Below are positions 1-5,097 of a DNA stretch of 5,097 nucleotides, in pieces. The DNA comes from Gammaproteobacteria bacterium (GTDB taxonomy: Bacteria; Pseudomonadota; Gammaproteobacteria; Pseudomonadales; Azotimanducaceae). The notes below the pieces were generated by a model. The model had not been told where the DNA came from and ran no database searches. It saw only the letters and a program-made list of their open reading frames with translations. The translations under genes were made by a program, and so were the position numbers. Location: positions 1 through 5,097 of the forward strand of contig JAUILW010000276.1 in assembly GCA_030432795.1 (NCBI GenBank). Reading direction: 5' to 3'. Position 1 is the first letter of the stretch. Each line of letters opens with the position of its first letter.

Positions 1-1335
1 TTGTCCAACGGCGCCGAGGAAGTATACCGGCTCGGCTTTGGCGGCGTGGTCGAAGAGCGCTACGACTACTCCCGATTCGGCTCGAACGCCCCAGGCGGCC
101 TCGCCGTAGATCTCGACAGCTGCGAACACATCGTCGCCAGCCAGCCGTCTGATGAAGTCTCAAAGCTGAGCCGCGCGGAGCTCACGGTACAACCAGTCTC
201 CCACTGGAAGCTGGACGAAACGACCGGGAGCACAGTGCTCGATTCCATTGGCGGACAGCACGGCACGCTTGGCAGCGGTGGCACCTGGACACCCACAGAC
301 GGCGCGGTTCAAGGCGCGGTTCGTATCAACACCGCCAGCCAAGGCATCACCATACCGTACAATGCTGCACTGGATATGGAAGGGTCTTTCACCGTCGCTG
401 GATGGATCAACACGACCGGTGCCACCAGCTGGAAGCCGATACTCGGTGTAGAGCTCGCCACCAACCAGCACAACTACTGGCTCGGTGTGAACAACTTACG
501 GCCGAGGGTCATCGTCTACAATGGCAGCGATCATTACGTAACTGCCTCAAACACCATCACTCCGGGACTCTGGTACCACCTGGTCGGCATGTACGACGCC
601 GACGTCCAGGAAGTGCGTATCTACGTCAACGGCACACTGACGCAAACGCAAACGGTCAGCGGGCCGCTGCAAGCCACACCAGGTGTGCTGTACCTGGGTC
701 GCGGCGTGACCACCTACACCCAGGGCAAGGTCGACGATGTGTATCTGTTCGACAGAGCCATTACGGATAGCGACATCGCCATGCTTTACGCCGAAGCTCC
801 TGAAGGAACGGCCGGTCTTTATGCAACCGGGATGTCGCCACCAGCACCTTGCGCAGGCTTTACCATCGCTGACGACTTCGAAACCAATATGGATTGGACG
901 GGTAGCTCCGGCACATGGGCCTGGAGTGGTGCGTGGACCGAGATCAACGAAGCAGATGATCCAACGCTCGGTGAGGTCCGTAAAAACGACGTGTTGGGCA
1001 ACCGTTGGGCGCAGGTGAAGAATGGCGACCACGGCCTGAGGCGCGTCGTAGATCTCAGTGTAGCCAGCTCTGCTACGCTGACGTTTCAGTACGCTCGCAG
1101 TGAGCTGGACGACAACGACAGCGTGCACATCGCCGTGGGCAATGGCACCATCTTCAACGAGATCGGCGTCATCAACGAGCCAGGCAGTTCGAGCACCGCC
1201 TCACCGGAGACGTTTACCGCAACCATTCCCGGCCCGTTCACCGCGGACGCTTACGTGCAGATTCGCAACAAGAGCACGATGAACGTGGCGGAGGGCATCC
1301 AGCTGGACAACTTCGTCATCCAGGCCTGCCCCTAA
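1..1335 (+). CDS. Secreted LamG-domain protein, C-terminal part (5' end outside window)
   Basis: The reading frame is open from the first base. The TTG there has no visible ribosome site, so it is probably an internal Leu codon and the gene begins upstream. Residue numbers count from base 1. Residues about 30-58 (PGGLAVDLDS, then an ending SKLSR) resemble one blade of an NHL-type beta-propeller. Residues about 66-264 form a LamG/concanavalin-A-like jelly roll. Its marks are SHWKLDE (67-73), GSFTVAGWI (128-136), WYHLVGMYD (191-199), VRIYVNG (205-211) and a closing GKVDDVYLFDRAITDSD (242-258). Residues about 284-444 look like a second beta-sandwich of the kind found at the ends of bacterial surface proteins, with DDFETNMDWTG near its start and LDNFVI at its end. 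The only cysteines are C41, C284 and C443; the last two bracket the final domain and may pair, which suits an extracytoplasmic protein. LamG domains usually bind carbohydrate or protein ligands. No LPXTG, PEP-CTERM or membrane anchor is seen at the C-terminus. Specific function unknown. Confidence 0.85.
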   Translation: MSNGAEEVYRLGFGGVVEERYDYSRFGSNAPGGLAVDLDSCEHIVASQPSDEVSKLSRAELTVQPVSHWKLDETTGSTVLDSIGGQHGTLGSGGTWTPTDGAVQGAVRINTASQGITIPYNAALDMEGSFTVAGWINTTGATSWKPILGVELATNQHNYWLGVNNLRPRVIVYNGSDHYVTASNTITPGLWYHLVGMYDADVQEVRIYVNGTLTQTQTVSGPLQATPGVLYLGRGVTTYTQGKVDDVYLFDRAITDSDIAMLYAEAPEGTAGLYATGMSPPAPCAGFTIADDFETNMDWTGSSGTWAWSGAWTEINEADDPTLGEVRKNDVLGNRWAQVKNGDHGLRRVVDLSVASSATLTFQYARSELDDNDSVHIAVGNGTIFNEIGVINEPGSSSTASPETFTATIPGPFTADAYVQIRNKSTMNVAEGIQLDNFVIQACP

Positions 1336-1360
1336 ACGAACAAAGCCGGTTGGGTTCGTT
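1335..1360. terminator. Possible bidirectional terminator hairpin between convergent genes
   Basis: AACGAAC (1335-1341) is perfectly complementary to GTTCGTT (1354-1360). Two further C-G pairs (1346-1347 with 1352-1353) can stack inside around a GGTT loop after a four-base bulge. The hairpin begins at the last base of the + strand stop codon and lies 16 bases past the - strand stop, so it could serve both transcripts. Read on the - strand the stem runs into GTTCGTTTA; on the + strand it runs into GTTCGTTCC. Neither has a long U tract and the outer stem is only 7 bp, so an intrinsic terminator is plausible but weak. Confidence 0.35.
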
Positions 1361-1375
1361 CCGCGCCCAAGCCGA

Positions 1376-2560
1376 CTAGATCGCGCCCGCTTCGGCAAGC
1401 TGCGCCAGCGTTTCGTCATCGCGCCCCAGGCGTTCACCCAATACCATCTGATTGGCGCTGCCAAGCTCAGGATAGAACGCATACTGCGCCGCATTGAAGT
1501 TGGAAAAGCGCAGTGGCGAGGTCGGCAGATACACCTCCCCCATGCCCGGATGGTTGGCGGCAATCAGCGAGCCGCGGGCCAGCATGTGGGCATTGCCGTA
1601 CACATCCTGCACACGCCGAACGGGCGCTGCTGGAATCTTCGCCTCGCGCAACAGTGCAAAGGCCTCCTCCTGCGGCAAACCCAGCATCCATTCACCGACG
1701 ATACGGTTCAGCTCCGCTTCATTGGCGAAGCGCTCTTTTCGGGAGAAGCGCGGATCGTCCACAAGCGCCGGGTGTCCCATGAGTTTGGCCAGCGCGTGCC
1801 AGTGGCGCTCCTGTATGCAGATCACCGCTACGTAACGTCCGTCGCTGCAGCGATAGATGCTGTATGGCACCACGGTGGACGGCGAGCGGTTGCGGTTCTT
1901 CGGTGGCGGCTTGCCGGTGGCGTAGAGGGTGGACAGCTCCGTGCTGAGGTTGAAGTACATGGCGTCCATCATCGACACCTCCACGCGCGTGCCCTCACCT
2001 GTCTGATGCCGACCAAGCAGTGCCGTCATCGCACCCGCATACATGTGCACACCACCCATGATGTCCGACGGCGCGCCACCAGCGCGAGTAGGCGGGTCGT
2101 CCGGCCCACCGGTGGCCGCGAGCAACCCCACCGCTGCTTGCACGGTGTGGTCCATGGCCAGCAGGTCGTGATCCGGACCAGACAGGCCAAAGCCCGTACC
2201 GGACACATAGATCAGCCGCGGGTTCACCGTTTTCAGGGTTTCCCACCCAAGACCCAACCGCTCCATGGCGCCAGGGCCGAAATTTTCCACCACCAGATCG
2301 GCATCCGCGACCAGCTCCAGAAACAGATCGCGCGCAGCTTCAGCCTTGAGGTTGAGGGTGATGCTCAACTTGTTGGCGTTGAGCATGGCAAACGCCATGG
2401 AGCCGCGGGCGTGCGCCGGCGGCCGCAGGCGCTCGCCGCCCGGCGGTTCAATCTTGATTACCTCAGCACCTGCCTGCGCCATGAGAAAGGTGGCGTAAGG
2501 GCCCTGATAGATCTGCGTGAGGTCCAGCACCTTGATGCCGGCCAGCGGTGTCTGAGTCAT
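1376..2560 (-). CDS. Family III CoA-transferase (CaiB/BaiF type)
   Basis: A complete 394-residue protein, of usual length for the family. Class III CoA-transferases move CoA from one acyl-CoA to a free carboxylic acid through an aspartyl-CoA thioester, in the cytoplasm. The N-terminus shows the family opening LAGIKVLDLTQ (6-16), then GPYAT (20-24) and GAEVIKIEPPGGERLR (31-46). VENFGPGAMERLGLG (91-105) is a second family block. The probable catalytic residue is D166 in GGAPSDIMGG, followed by LLGRHQTGEG (181-190) and VEVSMMDA (193-200). In a by-eye alignment with alpha-methylacyl-CoA racemases of the same superfamily, the position of their catalytic His holds M136 (in AMDHTVQA), which favours transferase over racemase. 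The start ATG overlaps the sulfotransferase stop in an ATGA and has no strong Shine-Dalgarno of its own, so translation is probably coupled. It is the last gene of the operon. The acid substrate cannot be assigned. Confidence 0.93.
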   Translation of the reverse strand: MTQTPLAGIKVLDLTQIYQGPYATFLMAQAGAEVIKIEPPGGERLRPPAHARGSMAFAMLNANKLSITLNLKAEAARDLFLELVADADLVVENFGPGAMERLGLGWETLKTVNPRLIYVSGTGFGLSGPDHDLLAMDHTVQAAVGLLAATGGPDDPPTRAGGAPSDIMGGVHMYAGAMTALLGRHQTGEGTRVEVSMMDAMYFNLSTELSTLYATGKPPPKNRNRSPSTVVPYSIYRCSDGRYVAVICIQERHWHALAKLMGHPALVDDPRFSRKERFANEAELNRIVGEWMLGLPQEEAFALLREAKIPAAPVRRVQDVYGNAHMLARGSLIAANHPGMGEVYLPTSPLRFSNFNAAQYAFYPELGSANQMVLGERLGRDDETLAQLAEAGAI

Positions 2561-3705
2561 TGCGATAACCCGTAGCGGTCGATGTAAGGTGCAAACAGAC
2601 GAAGGATGGTGGCTGCATCCAGGCCATAGTCTTCCAGCGCGTAACGGTGGCTGCCCGGACGGTGCGCATCATCCTCGCGATAGGCGCGCATGGCGGCTTG
2701 TGCGCGATCGCCGAAGGACTCGCCCGCAAATGCGTAGAGCCGTTGCATCTGCGCAATGGGGTCGCCGACCATGTCCGCGAACTGCAGGTGCAAAAACCGC
2801 TCCGGCTGCGCCTCGCTCACTGCCATGCAATGTGCGAGCGCTCGACTGAGCTTGCCAGCCCAGTGGGCGCCAATGGCCTCGTGGTTGGCAGTGTGGGACA
2901 GAGGTGCTGCGAGATTGGCGCACATGGAACAGAACGACGGCACCGTTTCCAGCGGGTGGCGGTGGGTGTGAATGATCTGCGCATCAGGGAACACGGCCAG
3001 CAGCTTATCTATGAAGCCGAGGTGGTGTGGCGACTTCAGCACCCAACGCTTCCCCTCCCGGCCCGGAGCCTGCCAGGTCAATGCCTGCAGAAAGCGCTTG
3101 AGATCGGCATATGCCGAGGTGTGGTCCTGCGCCTGAACCCAATCGGAGTAGCTCGGCACATGCATGAACGCTTCCGGAGTGGTGCTGAGAAAGGAATGCT
3201 CTAAGAGCAGTATTTCCTCATCTGCGTCATCGTAGGCCCAGGGATGGATATCCAAGGCCTCCGGTGAAGCTGCCAGCACCGCGGCCACTTCCGCCTCGCC
3301 CAGCGCCTGCCGCTCTTCAGGCCTGCCGCGTTGCTCACCAGGCAGCATGGCGGGGTAACGACCCTCCCACCAGAGCATTGCGGTGTGTGCCGGATCAGCA
3401 GCCAGCAGACGGTGCGTCATGGTGCTGCCTGTGCGCGGCAGACCGACGATCACCAGTGGTGCCGTGATCGGCAGTTCAAGTATCTCCGGGTGGCGCTTCA
3501 GCGCGTCTTCGTGTCGCAGGCGATTGCACAGCAGCCCGACGATGCGCTGGCGCTGCGCTTCCACGCCAAAGTCCGCGAGCCCGGCTTCGCCGTTGATCGA
3601 AGCTGCCAGTTGCTGCAGGCCGTCGACGAACACAGGTTCGCCAAAGTCGGCGAGACCGGTAACCTGCCGCGCCTCGGCAAGCATCGCATCGACGTGCAGC
3701 TTCAT
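2557..3705 (-). CDS. PAPS-dependent sulfotransferase (Sulfotransfer_3 type)
   Basis: A 382-residue protein expected to transfer sulfate from PAPS to a hydroxyl or amine of a small molecule or lipid. The 5'-phosphosulfate loop is clear: PLVIVGLPRTGST, with PRTGST at 90-95, after a beta strand. The 3'-phosphate site is R249 and S257 within HTHRHPLETVPS (246-257), after the strand AQIIHTH. KSPHHLGF (224-231) and the C-terminal GSHRYALEDYGL (351-362) are further marks of this bacterial subfamily. No signal peptide or membrane segment is seen, so it is probably cytoplasmic. The chosen start ATG at 3705 overlaps the DUF1214 stop as ATGA and has GGAAG seven bases upstream. The same frame stays open to an ATG at 3990, but that stretch lies entirely inside the upstream gene and adds 95 residues unlike the family. 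The stop overlaps the CoA-transferase start as ATGA. The acceptor is unknown; the operon suggests a lipid, steroid or similar molecule processed as a CoA ester. Confidence 0.92.
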   Translation of the reverse strand: MKLHVDAMLAEARQVTGLADFGEPVFVDGLQQLAASINGEAGLADFGVEAQRQRIVGLLCNRLRHEDALKRHPEILELPITAPLVIVGLPRTGSTMTHRLLAADPAHTAMLWWEGRYPAMLPGEQRGRPEERQALGEAEVAAVLAASPEALDIHPWAYDDADEEILLLEHSFLSTTPEAFMHVPSYSDWVQAQDHTSAYADLKRFLQALTWQAPGREGKRWVLKSPHHLGFIDKLLAVFPDAQIIHTHRHPLETVPSFCSMCANLAAPLSHTANHEAIGAHWAGKLSRALAHCMAVSEAQPERFLHLQFADMVGDPIAQMQRLYAFAGESFGDRAQAAMRAYREDDAHRPGSHRYALEDYGLDAATILRLFAPYIDRYGLSQ

Positions 3706-4766
3706 CTGAGGTCTTCCACCACCAGCTCCGGGATCGGGTGCGAATCCGCACCCACCCAACGCATGAGCATCACACCCTGCTGGTGGCCGGTGGTGAGCAG
3801 GTTGTTCGGCACGCCGGTAAGCGGCTTGTGCGATATCGTAATGGTTACGCCGCCATCGGCATCCAGTTTGGCCAGCGCGCCATTGGTGTGCACCGGGTGA
3901 TGCCGATAGTCGAGCGACTCCATCCAGATGTTGGTGAGCTGAAAATTCCAGTAGTCGCAGTCGGGTACCGAGGAGCGCACGCGTATGCACTGCGCTTCGC
4001 CCAGCTGCCAGAAGGCGTAGACATAGCAGATATTCGGGTCGCCCCCCGCCGCCTGGAAAAACGCCTGATCGCCCAACTCGAAGTGGTTGAAGTGGCCAGC
4101 TTTGAAGCGCTCGACCCAGCCGAGAAACGTACGCGCTGTACCGCGCACGAAAGCCACACTGCGCGTGAGCTGTGCTTCGAGCGCATCGCTCGAGAGCACG
4201 TCATAGGCATCCTCCGGCTCCAGCCGGCGGATAATCAGGCGCGCAGGCTCCTCCCGATCGCGGCGGTTGAACGTCTGGCGCACGATGACCATGTTGCTCG
4301 TCTCAGCGGCGGGCAGCCAGTTCTCTGCCCGCTCACGGGAGCTGACGATGATGCGCACGCTGCCGTCGGCTCGCACGGAGAGGTCGTCCAGATCCACCTC
4401 GCCGGTGGACACCATGGTGCCGTCGATGGCGTAGCGGTTCTCCTTGGTACCAAAGCTGAGGTAGGGCACCGAACCGACGGCGCCGACGATTTCGTAGTCA
4501 AAGCGGCCGTCGATCTGCGCATTGAGATAGAGGTTGTCCGGGTTGTCGGCGCCGATCTTCGCCGTATCGTGGGACAGGCTGTAGAACGACGGGTGTCGTG
4601 CGCTGCCATGTTCAAGCTGCATCTCAAGCGCAAGGCGCAGCAGGCGGGTGAGATAGCGGTAGCCCTCCGCGCGGTCGAGATCGCTCAGACCCTCCACGCC
4701 ATCGATCACCTCACCGACGGCGGCAAGCTCCTGCGTGAACGCCCGCCACAGCGGCGCAGTGTTCAT
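3702..4766 (-). CDS. DUF1214-like protein of unknown function, two similar halves
   Basis: A 354-residue protein that I assign to the DUF1214 group from the pattern of a DG-containing beta hairpin followed by a short Asn/Trp/Leu segment. Both halves carry it. In the N-terminal half, RADGSVRIIVSSRE (132-145) leads to ENWLP (148-152) and then VIVRQTF. In the C-terminal half, DADGGVTITISHKP (302-315) leads to NNLL (321-324) and then VMLMRWV. WNFQLTNIWMESLDY (273-287) matches the strand before the hairpin in DUF1214 proteins. Residues 1-60 are mostly helical, with no signal peptide or membrane segment. Many relatives carry an N-terminal DUF1254 domain; I see none here. The start ATG overlaps the crotonase stop as ATGA and no good ribosome site is visible, so translation is probably coupled. 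The stop overlaps the sulfotransferase start. Biochemical function is unknown; its place between acyl-CoA enzymes and a sulfotransferase suggests a role with the same substrate. Gene reality is near certain, family assignment fairly sure. Confidence 0.85.
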   Translation of the reverse strand: MNTAPLWRAFTQELAAVGEVIDGVEGLSDLDRAEGYRYLTRLLRLALEMQLEHGSARHPSFYSLSHDTAKIGADNPDNLYLNAQIDGRFDYEIVGAVGSVPYLSFGTKENRYAIDGTMVSTGEVDLDDLSVRADGSVRIIVSSRERAENWLPAAETSNMVIVRQTFNRRDREEPARLIIRRLEPEDAYDVLSSDALEAQLTRSVAFVRGTARTFLGWVERFKAGHFNHFELGDQAFFQAAGGDPNICYVYAFWQLGEAQCIRVRSSVPDCDYWNFQLTNIWMESLDYRHHPVHTNGALAKLDADGGVTITISHKPLTGVPNNLLTTGHQQGVMLMRWVGADSHPIPELVVEDLR

Positions 4767-5097
4767 GTCCGGGAACGAAGCAGATATGCGGCGCCATCCG
4801 CGCGATTGATTGATGGAGCCTCGCCGAATATCCGCTCCTTGGAAGCACTGTACAGCTTGCGGTTGGCACCGAGCGGCGCCAGCTCCGCCGCGCGGCGTCG
4901 GGCGCCTTCCAGCAGTGTATCCAGCGGTAGCGCGCGCTCCACGAAACCCGCCGCCACGGCGGCATCCGCAGTCCAGCGTTTTGCCAGCTGTACGGTTTCA
5001 AAAAATGCGCTGCCAGACATCTTGTGGCGGAACAGCGCCAGCTCCTCGTCGGGAATGGCCATGCCGATCTGAATCTCGTTGGCGCACAGAAATCCGC
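4763..5097 (-). CDS. Enoyl-CoA hydratase/isomerase (crotonase fold), C-terminal part
   Basis: The frame is open to the window edge. The visible 110 residues are the C-terminal third of a protein normally about 250-270 residues long. The first complete codons read GFLCANEIQIGMAIP, which aligns with the crotonase segment holding the second catalytic glutamate (Glu164 in rat enoyl-CoA hydratase, in QPEILLG); here it is the Glu of NEIQIG. Next come a helix, the usual AAVAAGFVERALPLDTLLEGA segment and the C-terminal helices that close the active site. The family hydrates or isomerises enoyl-CoA thioesters in the cytoplasm. The oxyanion-hole region and first glutamate lie outside the window, so hydratase, isomerase or another crotonase activity cannot be separated. 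An internal ATG at 5062 is not the start, because the conserved NEIQIG block lies upstream of it. The stop overlaps the DUF1214-like start as ATGA. This is the most upstream visible gene of the operon; the promoter lies beyond the window. Confidence 0.88.
   Translation of the reverse strand, partial: GFLCANEIQIGMAIPDEELALFRHKMSGSAFFETVQLAKRWTADAAVAAGFVERALPLDTLLEGARRRAAELAPLGANRKLYSASKERIFGEAPSINRADGAAYLLRSRT

Noticed and set aside
1..3. TTG at base 1 as a true start codon
   Set aside because: The frame is open at the window edge, upstream sequence is not visible, and the first residues look like the middle of a repeat domain rather than a signal peptide.
301..322. Direct repeat GGCGCGGTTC at 301-310 and 313-322
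   Set aside because: It is a two-copy in-frame 12-base repeat coding for GAVQGAV within the LamG domain. No further copies are seen, and it is consistent with ordinary coding sequence.
547..1128. A 193-codon open frame on the - strand inside the LamG gene
   Set aside because: It is antisense to the LamG and C-terminal sandwich domains, with no domain of its own and no ribosome site evidence.
1..1335. Identification as the MSHA pilus protein MshQ, suggested by the SHWKLDE start of the LamG domain
   Set aside because: MshQ-type proteins continue far beyond the LamG domain with other C-terminal regions, and no pilus gene lies nearby. The motif is common to many LamG proteins.
1550..2575. A 341-codon open frame on the + strand opposite the CoA-transferase
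   Set aside because: It lies antisense to an unmistakable CaiB/BaiF gene. Its translation is rich in His and Arg and low in structure, as expected of a shadow frame.
3706..3990. A longer sulfotransferase start at 3990
   Set aside because: The extra 95 residues lie entirely within the DUF1214-like gene and do not resemble sulfotransferases. The ATG at 3705 has a GGAAG site and the same ATGA overlap as the other junctions.
3738..5072. A 444-codon open frame on the + strand opposite the DUF1214-like and crotonase genes
   Set aside because: It runs antisense to two genes with clear family motifs, its translation shows no recognisable domain, and long antisense frames are expected in GC-rich DNA.

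Overview
The window (about 60% GC by eye) looks like a bacterial chromosome segment. The GC content, the tightly packed gene order and the gene families suggest a proteobacterium, possibly a free-living or marine gammaproteobacterium. That placement is an inference, because there is no rRNA or other marker gene to fix it.

Layout: two gene groups converge at about position 1355. From the left, on the + strand, runs the 3' end of a gene for a secreted multidomain protein (1-1335). It has a possible last beta-propeller blade, then a LamG/concanavalin-A-like domain, then a C-terminal beta-sandwich domain bracketed by two cysteines. From the right, on the - strand, comes a four-gene operon (5097 down to 1376). 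In transcription order it encodes the C-terminal part of a crotonase-fold enoyl-CoA hydratase/isomerase (cut by the window edge), a DUF1214-like protein, a PAPS-dependent sulfotransferase (Sulfotransfer_3 type) and a family III (CaiB/BaiF) CoA-transferase. The 40-bp gap between the two groups holds a small inverted repeat that could end transcription on both strands.

All three junctions in the - strand operon are 4-base ATGA stop/start overlaps, so the four proteins are very likely translated together and serve one pathway. Two are acyl-CoA enzymes (CoA attachment, and hydration or isomerisation of the acyl-CoA). One transfers sulfate to a hydroxyl or amine. The fourth belongs to a family of unknown function and appears to be built from two similar halves. 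A reasonable reading is catabolism or modification of a hydroxylated lipid, steroid or xenobiotic acid that is handled as a CoA thioester. The substrate cannot be told from the sequence.

No tRNA, rRNA, CRISPR array, insertion sequence or phage gene was seen. The operon promoter and the start of the + strand gene both lie outside the window. Apart from the 40-bp convergent gap, the window is entirely coding.
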